From Amoebophrya sp. A120 (lineage: Eukaryota; Sar; Dinophyceae; Syndiniales; Amoebophryaceae), in contig CAJINV010000004.1 in assembly GCA_905178155.1 (NCBI GenBank), forward strand, positions 752,629 through 816,628: a stretch of DNA of 64,000 nucleotides, written 5' to 3'. Every line of letters starts with the position of its first letter. The first letter of the stretch is position 1. Below the pieces are notes generated by a model. The model ran no database searches and had not been told where the DNA came from. It saw only the letters and a program-made list of their open reading frames with translations. Of this stretch, positions 43,101 through 55,100 are shown one piece after another. The translations under genes and the position numbers were made by a program.

Positions 43101-46100
43101 GAATCACGTATCCTATGTAAAAGCATCCCCACCCCAGAGTTGTCATGCAGATTTGCAATGACAAGAACATTTGTGATGCGCATGTCGATGATGGGCAACA
43201 TTTCCAGTCGTGTTTTGGAACTTGTAATGCTGTAAACGGGATAAGCAGATGGATTTGTAATGCGGCTGTCCACACTAACCTGCAGTACAGTACGAACTGA
43301 AATTTGTCATGCGTGACCACCAAAACTTCTAGGTTTGTGTTGCAAAATCCCCATCTTGACTCTGTGGTGGGAACGTTTTTACTCAGGATATCACGGTCGA
43401 CGAAGTTGGGGTCTTGGAGATGGGGGAAGAGGTAGTTTTGCTGTGATGATTATCCAGGAAAAAACACCCATCCCCATCCAGTTTGTCATGCAAAACATGC
43501 ACCTAGAATACCAAGCCGCCACAAAGACCTTTTTTTTTGGCTCGGACCCCCCACCCGCCCCAGCGATCTCGGATGTGCGTGTGCCCAGTCATGCGCAAAA
43601 CCTAAAGATGAAGACATGACCAAAAAATACTTGAATGCTGCGGAGTCGCATGGAAAACAGAAAACTCCGAGCGGGCTACAACACATCCACACCCAAGAAC
43701 CTTGGAAATGTGGGGTCCCCGAAGTCCTGGAGGTGAGATGCGAGGGGGACGCCTAATAGCTAAAGCACTAAAAATAGCACCAAAGCAGAGGCACAGGGAA
43801 GCGGAGTAGTCAGTATGCAAAACATGCATAAAGTCCACTCTTTATCATGCAGAAAATGGATGGGGATGGGTGTTTTTTCCTGGATAACGATGAAAATCCT
43901 CCACCTTGTTGAAACATCATCGAGGGCCCACCTACAACGCTTGAACCTCCGTAATTGATCGTCATGGATGTCTGATGCCCGCCCATGGTCGGAACCACGA
44001 CCGCACGACCAGTTTGTGTGGCGAAAGGGTTCATCTTGCTACCTGTAGTTCCGCCGAACATGCTGGCTGCAGCATTATACCCCGCCGACCCGCCTTGCTG
44101 CTGCAAAAAGTTGCTCTGTCTTTCCTGATCCAACAAAGACGAGAAGCTGTAAGTCGTCCGCTCCCCCGTGTTGTAGTGCAGATTTTCGTACATTTTCTTA
44201 CTGATCAGCAGCGCGTGTTTCAGCGAGACAAATTGCCGACCACCGATTGTGGGGACAAATTTCACGGCGTGGCTCAAAACTTTCAAATAGTTCTGGAGCA
44301 ATGGCGTGGCAGCGAGGAGGAAGGCGTGGGAGTCCAAATCGGTTATGTCGGTCTCGTTTACTTGTTCCTCGCTCTTTCCACCGGAGTGGAGGGTGGTGGA
44401 GGAGCCCTCTTCATGCTGCCCAAAAATTGCTAATACCGCTTCAGATGTAGTCGGCGGGCCGCCACCTCCACCGCCATTTAGAAGGCCAATCATCATTTTC
44501 GCCGCCATGCCTCTCCTGAACCTCGCAACGACCCGCTGTTTCGCCTCTTCCTCCTCGAAATCTATCAGCCTGGCACTGTGACTGGTGACCTGCTTCGCAA
44601 TCAGCACCAGCCGCTGCAGGCGTTTGAGCTCCAATTGGTCTTGGTTTTCTTTCTCTTTCTCGCTGGTCGTGAGGTGGAGCGCAGCATCTTCTGTTGTGGG
44701 CAACGGGGGGCCCACCTCGTCGTCGGATACTGGAGAACTAGACGCTCCTACAGCTGCACGGCGAGCGTCATCGTGGTCCTCGGGTCGACGTTCCCGTATT
44801 TCTATTTCGTCGGACTCGGATCGCTGCTGCTTCTCACGACCAAGAGCATCAGCTACTTCATCCACGACATCAGAGCGATACCCCGTGTTAATACCATTTT
44901 GAAGCTCTTGGTCTTGAAGCTCCTTATTTTCAACATTTTCCCGCGAGGCCGCCACCGAAGGTGTAGTTTTCTCTATCAACGCCGCCAACTTTTCCTCTGC
45001 CTCCTCGCCGATCAAGCGAATCTCGGCGATAATGTGCTCGGAGAGTTGGTAAATGACACGCTCGATCATCACACTGGAATCCTTGTCAGCGGGAAGGAGA
45101 GCAGATGAAGATGTTGAAAGAGTGCCAGCAACAGACGTGTTCACCAGCGCATGAAAATTACGTTCCTTCTGCCGCAACTCGAACCGCAACCACTTCACAA
45201 TGTCTGTAACGCGGCCGAAACGAAGATTGCGGACAGTCTCGATAATTGCTCGTTCTTGTTGCAGTGTACTACTAGTCGTCCTCGTCGCGGTAGTGGAGCA
45301 GTAATAAAACCCGGTATCGTATTCCTCTTCATCCAAAATTGCGAGTGATCCGGGCGGCAAAGCAAGAGTCTGAATGTCCGTACCCGAGGTCTTCACTTTA
45401 CCGGACTGGTTTAGGTAGAAAACCAAGTTGGAAAAGGACACGAGCGTGTTCAGGAGGACAGGGGTGCAGGTGCTTCTGAATGATCGACGGTCTTCGAGAT
45501 CATGAACAGCGCCAGCAACGAGCTGGTGGCCTTCATTTTCATTTTCGTCGGCGTGGCTGGTTGTAGTTTCATCATTTTTATGACAGAGCACAAAGGAGCT
45601 CCCTGGTCCCCCACGGCTTTAGTCTTGAGAATGCATTTCCAGCAGGAGCACAAAAATGCACCCCAAAAAGAAAAACTAAGCAGTTTTTGCATCAGAAGTC
45701 GACGCCCGGACCGTGGTGCATTTTGCGCCACCAGAACCGGTCATGAAAACACGGTCAAATAAAAGCCGAGTCTCTAGTATCATGCACGTTGCACAACAAG
45801 AAGTGAGGTGACCAGTACGGGGGACCACGAGGAGCTGTTCCTGTGCACTCTCATAATTTCGACGCCTCTCCAGGTCGTATTCCTGCAGGGATTCCTTTAC
45901 CATTCCCATTTTGAGAAAGAAGTCGTGCAGCCTGGTCTGGCTCGGCCCTGGCAACCACCGCATTCCCGGCGGAAGCGCGGACAACGGGCCCCAGTAATAG
46001 TGCGACAAAATCCGGATCTGCCCGCAAAACAGCGCGATTTTGGAGATCAGGTCGGTGACATCTCGCGACCACGCGTCAAAAACCGCGGAAAGTTGCTGCG

Positions 46101-49100
46101 ACCGCTCCGCCATGACCACCTCGCTCACTCTGTAAAACCGGCCGCACAGCGGTTCCTGCTGGTTTTGCAACACGTTCATCTGCAAACGTTCGTATTTCGG
46201 CGCGATCCCCCGCCGGGGATGGTCCGGAAGGAAAATCCACGGGAAGTGGGCGAAGAAGGTATCGGAAGGAAAAATCCCCCTCCCCACTCTGAAAAGGTAT
46301 ACTGCCTTTGGAAATTTGTGAATCTGATTTGTGGTCACAAAGCGTTTCTGTTTTGCAAGAAGGCCAACCTAGAAGGCCCCCCGCATTATGCAGGCGGTTT
46401 GTGACGCCGTTGGGCCTACAGCATGGACTTTTGTCATGCTGAGCGCATAGGCCAAAACCTCTCCACTCCGGCTTGATATGAACCTGCAGTCCTCTACTGC
46501 AAGAGCAAGACAAGGCTGATTTGTGTACGCAAATCCAGCATCAGAAATTTCGTTTTGATATGGAGAGGGGAGAATTTTCTCTTTGATAAAAGGTCGTGAC
46601 ACTGAAAGTCTGGTGTTCCGCGTCTTGCTGGAGCCGGGACGAGGATGAAGTAGGAGCTTCGGTTGCTACTTTATTTGCGCCAGCTGCAGCGCTGCTTTCC
46701 TCCGATTCCTTGATCATCGCGTCCCAGAGCTTCAGGTACAAGGCCGTCATATCGTAAATGGAAAGCTTGACTAGGAATTGCTGCTGCTCCTCTTTGGAGA
46801 AGCGCACGTTTTGTCTCGGGACGAAATAAACCGAATCAGCAGGAGCAGGAGCAGGAGCAGGATCTTCCGCCACACTAGGAGGCGCTGGACGAGGACCCGC
46901 GGAGGCTGTACCTGTAGTAGTCGCAAGATGAATGCCAGTTCTTGCAGTTGACCTCCTCCCTCCGTCGTTATGATTATGAAAGAACCTGCACTGATTGATT
47001 TCCAGTTCCTGTTTGCGCTCGAGAAACTCCTTGCCGCTGCAATTTCCCAGCCGGTCCACGTGGTTGGAGAGATTCGACTATGCTTTGCAAAAGTATCCTC
47101 GCACTCGTATATTAAATGCATTACAAATTTCCTCGGCATGAGAAATAAAATTTGTAATGCGGATTTACCCTGAGGGCAGGACTTGTTGAAATGCATGACT
47201 GCAATACGAGTACGATACTTTTGCACGGGATATCGACAGATTCGCGACCATTTTCAGCAAGATTCTGCTAGGAACCAAGCCGTCAGAGGTCTGGATGGCG
47301 AGCGCTTCTTGAGTTGTGTATTTGGCCTGAAAATGATGATCTGGAGCAGCTGTTGTACTACTTCTAGTATCAAACAGCGCTTTCCTTGTTTTCTCGTCCA
47401 AAAGCCACTTTTCGGCGATCAGCGGGTGGCAAAGATACGGCAATTCAAAGTCGCGATTGTGCTCGAACTGGGTCTCTTCGTTCTCGCGTCTTTCTGTCGT
47501 CTGCGAACTGTATCCGTCACGCGGCTCGAAAAAGACGAGCTTGGTTTTCTTGTTGATCGTACTGGTAGTGGTCGCGTTTGTTCTCGTGGTCGTTGAACCT
47601 GATTTTTTTCCCGCGGTTGGGGTTTGACCTGCTCGAACAACTGTGCTCCCAGTTGTAGTTCCTGGCGCGGAGGTGTAGTTCTTGTCATGAGATGAGCTTA
47701 CAGTGGTCCTCACAACAGCATCATTCTCGGGTTGTTCCTCCAGCAGCCTGACCTTTTTTTCCGCAATGTCCCAGGCGTAGCGGAAGACTTCGTCTCCGTA
47801 GTAATAGCCCACTTTTGTGTTGAACCTTTCCACAGAAAGAGTCGGTGAGATCCACAGGTCGGCAGCAGCGACCAGATCACCCGTGCAGGTAAGGAGCCAC
47901 TCCGAAGTTTGGATTTGGGTAAAGAAGTCCGGTTGTTGATGGTGAGACATCATCACGTGGCTCTGATTCAACACTTTTGCGCGGCCTGCTGCACGACCAG
48001 CTGCGAATTCCATTGCTTTGCGGACTTTTGATCCGTAGAACTCAGCATAGGGGAGAATGAAGTCGTTCAATAAATGCGATGCTGCGGCGGTTTATCCACA
48101 GAAAAAAACCCATCACTATCCATTGTTTGTATGAGAGACACGGGATATGATACGTGTTTTGCATGACAAATAATTGGATGTGGATGGGTTTTTTTCTGTG
48201 GATACGGTTTTCCGGATCCCGGGCAAGCTGGCGTGGATGCTGTTCAGCAGTTCCTGAAAGTCGTAACTGTGGAGTATGGCGCTCTCAACTGTTACATTCT
48301 CAACTGTATACATGAATTTGTGATGCAAAAATGGCAAAACTGAAAGCGAAAGGGGGAAGCTTGTGCCTTTTGCATGACAGATTAGGCACAGACTCTCGTC
48401 CTGTTTGTCCGTTCGGGAATTTGTCATGCGAAGCAGCTTGGTCGTGTCGATTCTGATTTGAATTTTACATGACAGATCGTCTAACAGTTGAGAATGTAAC
48501 ATTTGAGAACGCCATATGGAAGTTCTGCGCGCTGGTCAGCGCCACCGTCACGCTCGGCCACGTTTGCAACTTCTCGATGAAGAAATCCGACCAGGATGGG
48601 TCCGGTGAAGATGAAGCTCCGGTGGCCATTAAAACTGACCACGGGCTGCTGCTGGAGTTGGTGTTGGTGCTCGGGATTTCTGCTTGTGCAGTTGTTCTCT
48701 TTTGGTGTGATGAATCAAGCGACGCGCTGATGCGTTGGTCGTATGGGTTTTGACCCGACGAGCCTGCTCTGTCTCGCTGCGTCTTGTTCTTAGCCTGCTT
48801 GAGGTTGTTCCCAGTCATGGCAGTCGCAGTAGTGTTCTCGCCGCTCGTCTTCCATGTGATGCCATTGTTCACGCTCTTGTTTTTCCCTGCTCCTGCGGGT
48901 GCAGAAGACGAGCTCGAATCTACTGTATTCCCATGGCCAGTCCCAGTATTTTGATTCGCCACCACTTCATACCTTTCGTAGCACTGCGTCGCCACGGACA
49001 CCCACTGCGCGTAGAAGTTCGGAAACAGGTTCGAAGGCAGCGGTAACACGTATTGTGAGGAAAAATCTCCCCTCCCCATACCAAAAAGGGGCACTACTGA

Positions 49101-52100
49101 AAATCTGTGATGCTGATTTGCGTCCCTGTATTGCAAGAGGGCAAAGCCAGAGAAGCAGCCGCGTTTCGCAGGTACTTTGTAATGCTCTATCGCCTACAGA
49201 GGACGCGCCTGCCTTGCTAGGCACCTACAGCAAGACGCCCCTACTCAGGCACTGCATCTGCCTGCAGTCCTCTACTGCAACACAGTTTGGATTTGTGTAC
49301 ACAAATCCCGCATCACAGATTTCCCTTTTGATATGGGGAGGGGGGATTTTTCACTTTGATAACACGCGCACGTGGCTCTCGAGCTTTTCGACCCTCGTGT
49401 GAGCCAACATATCCAGCAGCATATCGTCCTTGATGGAGTTATTCGCTTCACGGCTTGATGGTGGAACTAATAAAGCGGACTTTTTGCTTTCAGACACGCC
49501 AGCAGCCCCTCGTCCTCCATTTGCGATGAACAGGGACTCCTGCGCATCATATTCCTGCGAAGAAGAAGAGGATGGGGAATCTTTCTTCTCGTTTCCATCC
49601 AGCATGTGCATGTCCTCCCCATCGTCCTCGTCATCGCCCTGCGCGATTCGCTGCAACAGAAGAGCATCGTCGTTGTTGTTCTGTTGTTGTTTTGTTCCAT
49701 GTCCAACACCACCTTCCTGAACATTCATCTGAGAAGCCGGACCCTTTTTTGATGCGTTGTTGCTTGAGGACATCACGTTCGTCAGCACCCAAATAGGCTT
49801 GCGCTGCAACACTTGCAAAATCTTTGCTTTCATCGCTTCTTTCAGTTGCTGCGTTTGCTGCTGTTGCGGGTTTTTAGTGCCAGGCGCGAAGGTTGTCATT
49901 TTCATCGTACTAGCACCAGCGGCCTTCTTGTTCTTCGTAGTTGTTGTTCCCAAGAACGTGCCGGCGCTTGTTGAGTTGTGGGTATTTTTCCCATCAAGAA
50001 GAGTCTCGTGATCCTCCTGCCCCACACGACCACCTCCCGCCGAGGATAGCGCAACCGGAGAAGATGCTCGGCAAAGTAGCTGCTTCAGGTAGAGCGTGCA
50101 GGCCAGCAGGTGTTCGCTGCTTGGTATTTTCGTTGCGGAGATTATCCACAGAAAAAAAAACACATCCACATGATCCGATTCGTCATGCAAAACACGTCTC
50201 AAATTCAAATCATGTGTTTGTCATGCAAAAAATGGATGTGGATGGATATTTTTCTGTGGATAGAGGTGAGCACCGGAATGACATGCGACTCGAGGAACTG
50301 GGTGGATTGCAGTCCCAGGACCCCCAGCCTCGTGAGCAAAACCGACACCTTGCTGTCCATGATTTTCCGAAAGCCTGGGTGCACGGTTTTCACGCCCTCC
50401 AGGGCCACCGGGAAATCAGCATCGTACACCTTGCGGCCCTCTTGATCTTCGGTCGCGAGGGAAACCAGGTCGAAGTTATGGTGTGGTCGTCGTCGTAGTT
50501 CATGATCTACTTCTACTTGAGCGCTTTTCATCGTTTTCGAATAGTGGTGGTCTTCTACTTCTTCATCATCACCGCTTCGGCTCTGCTGCACCTGCACCGG
50601 AATGATTTTCAGTGCGCGCAGTTTCGGCAAGTAGGTCTGCAATTTGTCTTCGCTCGCGATGATCAAAAGAAGGTAATGGAGCTGTTCGAACAAGAAAGTC
50701 TGTTTACTCTTTCTCGCAGCAGAAGCAGCAGCAGCAGCTGTAGCGCCAAATCCAAAATCATCTTCTTTGCCGTCTTCATGCAACGAATCCGCGGCTAGGT
50801 GCATGCTTTGACGGCTTTCCTCGGTTTTATTTTCCTGCACCGTGCGCACTACTGCCTGTTGTTGCTGCTGTTCCGCCAATTTTGCCAGGCACCGTAACGC
50901 GAGCGCCCCGTCGATCAGCGGCAGGTCCAAAGAAAGCGCCAGCCCCTGCGGCAGTAAGTTGTCGGTGGACTCCAAGTAGTACCCCATGTCGGCGAAGAGC
51001 TGCTCAAAGTAAAACTCGATTTTCTCAACAGTTAAGGTACCGTTTAGGTTGGTGGTTTTCAGCTGCGGAGTATGCAACACAAATGTGAGGAATTTCCAGC
51101 ATACGGTGCAGAGAACACGCACAAAAATATTAAACAGTGAAAATTTATTCTGTTGGCGATGAACCAAATCGAAGCAAGCCGAAAGTCCTGCTAGTGAGTA
51201 CCACGATGCACGACTTCATCATGTCCGTCGTGCCAACGAGATAGTAAGTATTTACCATGCAATTTGAATTTGTACACCGCGCACGCTGAAATGAAATCCT
51301 TCATCTCTACTGGATACGGTTTTACAACGAAGCGCGGCTCTGCGAATTTCAGGATTTGGTGGCTCTGCTGTTTCGCGATCATTGTCGAGGCGTCAGCGGT
51401 TCTTCTGTCTGCGGGAAGATCAAGATCGTGTTGCTTTTCAAATGCATAATTCCCGGCGCCATTCGCATGTTTGTGTTTCTCTCGAGCGGCTGTAGAAGAT
51501 TTTTTCTCGTCATGATGCCCGTGGCCATCCCCTCCAACCGTCGTTCTTACCGTTACGCTCACAGGCACGAACGCAGTTTTCCTCAGTTCCTCCAGGATGC
51601 CGTGTGGCGTTCGCGCGAAGACTATCAAATCCAAAACTGTCTGGGTCTGGAAGAATGCAACATTTGTGATGCAGGTTTTCCATGACCCATGATGCCTGGC
51701 ATGTAGCGCCTAGCATGACAGTTGCTGTGAGGTGTCCATCATGCCTATCCTGCATGAGAAACTCCTTGCCAACCTGGTCAAGATCGGACGTCTTTTGGTA
51801 ATCACGCAACACAAATTTTTGCATGATCCAGAATCAGCATGACAAGTTGCATTCTTCCAGACCCAGACATTTTGATTTTTTACATTTGATAAAGAACTCC
51901 GCAGCTGTTCCCGGTAACGGGATGATGTGGTAGAGCTGCAGGAGCAGTGCCCGCTGCTTGTCCGTCAGGAGGTTCTTCTGCCTTGTTTTCGGATGTTTCT
52001 GATCGCCGCGACTTCGACTGTCAGGAGGATGTAGAAAAGAGCCGGTAGGTTGTGCTGCTGTTGCCCTAGCTGTTGTAGGCTCTTTCTTCGAATTCTTCTT

Positions 52101-55100
52101 CAATCCCTCGACGTACTTGACATACCTCCCCACCGCTTTCGCGAACGCGGCCGGAATCTGGTCCCGGGCATATTGGTTGAACGGATCGGTCGCGAGGACC
52201 GCTTCGCGACTCGTCGCGACCACCCAGTCGCACTGAATGATAAATTTGAAACCGTAGGACCGGGTCGGCAGCCAGGCGAAAACCTGTTGCTGCTCGGTGA
52301 CGAGCTGTTTCAAGATCTCCTCGTTGGTCAACTGGGAGCTGTCGTCGTCTCGTTCATCTTCGTGGTCTTTTTGTTCGAGTGAAGACGTGGCATCTACTTC
52401 TGCAGGCGCTTTTTCAACATCTTCTGCTAGAACGCCCTGATCTACCTTGTCCGCCGCCGGCGCACCACCACCAAACAAACTCCCCAAGAACATGCTCGGC
52501 AACGGCAGCGCAATTTTCAGATCGGCCTCCGCGCCGTCGCGATTCGCGCTCGGGGCAAGCCTCTCCGTGAAGACAAACCACCGCTCGTAGGTCGAAGTTG
52601 CGATAGTGTTTTCTTGATGCGCTGGGGCTGGCTGAGGCTGAGAAGTAGAAGTACTAGATGGAGGCACTTCGCCTGTCTTGGAGCTGGAGGCCCTTCCAGT
52701 TCCACCGCCTCGCAAAATGGCTCTACGACCAGATGAGAAGTCGTCTAGCGCAGCAGCATGCTCCTCGTTAGGACCACTGCTTTCCTTGTCCGTCAGAACC
52801 ACGGTTTGGAGTTCTACCAGATTTGTGTCCGAGGACCCCGCCGACGGAGGATCTTTGTTGCGTTTTTTGGCATGAACATGATCTTCGTGAGAATCAGAAC
52901 CTCCCCGGTCGTACTCGTAGTTGTTTATCGGTAAGTCTGTTCGGTTCATCAGGACCTTGTACGTTCCACAGTGGTGCAGAATCAACCTGGACAAATTTCG
53001 GAGAAACAACAAAAGTCGCGGCTGCAAGTCTTCCCTCATGCGAATAGCCAGAGAAGAGGCACTGAAGTTTTGGTTCAAGGGTAAAACGATGCGGGTGCCG
53101 GATGGCCGCTTAGGTTGATCTTGATGTGTTGGCTTGTGCTTTGCGGATGAAATAGCGACTCCTTGCACTACTTCATCGTAGCTCGTTCCGCCGTCTTCCT
53201 CGCTACTAGTAGCACCAGGGACTGCACGACTGTGACTCTCGGCGTCAGGAGAAGATGATCCTTCTGCTTCTTCATCGTGGTCAAGCGCTTCATTATCCTT
53301 CCCCCGTCGCCAGCAGGAGTTCAGCGCCAGCGCGTTTTTCTGCACCGTGTTTACCACGGTTCGAAACTCTTTGTCGCGGAACAAGCAGCTCTTCCGCATG
53401 TTTTCCGTGTCCAATTTGCGTAGCGGAAACGGGACCAGGTAGCCCAGGCCGTTGAGCGCGTTGGCATCGAAGTGGAAGGAAAACTCGCCGGAGTGAATCA
53501 CCGGCGTGCTGGTGACCTTAAAAACTGACTTGAAGCCGACACCCTTGTGTCCGATGAACTTTTTGTTTTTCTTCGTCGACTGAGCGATGTCGCACAGCGC
53601 CCGCACGTCCTTCTCGCGGAACCCAAGCTCGCAATGCTCGCTGATCAGTAGGCCGGAAATCCTGTTGCTCGTCTGCCCTCCTTGCGCCGGAGCAACTACA
53701 GTTCTAGTTGCATTCTTTCCGTATCCGGTTTGTTCGATAGTTGCCTCGTTCTTGTTACGCAATGCTCTGCCACCCGCGCCTGCTGTGCCTCGTGCGCCTC
53801 TGCCGGCGCGCTGATGTCCTCTGTCATTTCCGTTCAGCAGGATCGGGCCAGAGCTCATACTGGTCTCGACATCGTCACAATGAAACGTCGTCCACGCATT
53901 GGCCGAATCTAGAATGTCCTCCTCACCAGCAGCGCTTCTGTCCAATTCCGGTTTTCCTCTGCTACGAGTTTTCCGCGCGCGCGCCGCCTTCGACGATGAT
54001 GCAGCAGATAAAACTGAGAAGTCCACAACCGTCAACACCAGGGCAGGCACGATGTTTTCACTGTAGCCGCAATCGTCCGCGTTTTGCAGGAGTTCGAGCA
54101 AGAAGTGGCTTTCCCCCGAGTACAAATCCGCGGCAAGGCGGACCACCGCGCCCTGCACAGTCTGCTGCAGACTGCGGATGCGCTCGTCCTCAGGCTCGCG
54201 GACCCAGTGCCGGGTCACCGGGTCTACATCGATTAGCTCGACCCCCTTCACGCGAGCGATCTCGCGACAGAGCGAGGCGTTTTTGTCGCTTTTGATCATC
54301 CTGTCGAGTGGTGTTGCTGGTTCTTCTTGTTGCCCATCATGATCCAAATTTTCCGGCTTGACTTCGGCGAGGGAGGAGTCTTCATGCCCTGCATTCTGTC
54401 TGCTCTGTGGTCCTCGACCTTGTTGTTCCCCTTTCTCGGTCTGCATTTTTGCGTCCTTTGTTCCTTGAGTCGCCGTTCCCGAAGCATCGAGCCGTAGATC
54501 GTCCTGCTCGCCAGCAATCACAGTAGACTGGTCCGCGACAACCGCCTCCGCGGGTTGTCCGAGATCTTCCGATGAGGGGGCTCCCGGAGCTGCTGCATCT
54601 TTATCTAGATCAACTTCATTGTCATTCCTTGATATAAAAGCAGCGTGGTCCACCTCAGCTCCTGCAGCTGCCCTGGGCAGCCCCGGCGCGCGAGCAGCCA
54701 ATGCAACTCGGTCAAAAAAACCGGCATACTCGTTCTCCAGTCGCAAGCCGAGTCCGCCGTCCTTCCACTCTGGCACACCAAATTTTTCCCCGAGCGCCAG
54801 CAGTGCGGCTCGGTACTGAAACGCTGTCAGACCAGCTCCCTGAAGGCGGCTCCGAGAATTTAGACCACTTGTAGTTCCGCCGCAGACCTCCACCAGATTC
54901 CGTTTCGGCCGGCGCAACACAATATACGGCTTTGCAAAAGCCTCGAGGATCGGCGTTTCGTGAAAAGGCGACACTAGATCGGGGTCGATTTGGCTCAGAA
55001 GTGCGGTGACCTCTAAAAGAATTTTCTCCGGATGATGATATAGTCCTCGTGTGGGAGCAGAAAAGTGGTCAGCGGTCTTGTTTCCAGCCGTTGGTCGACG

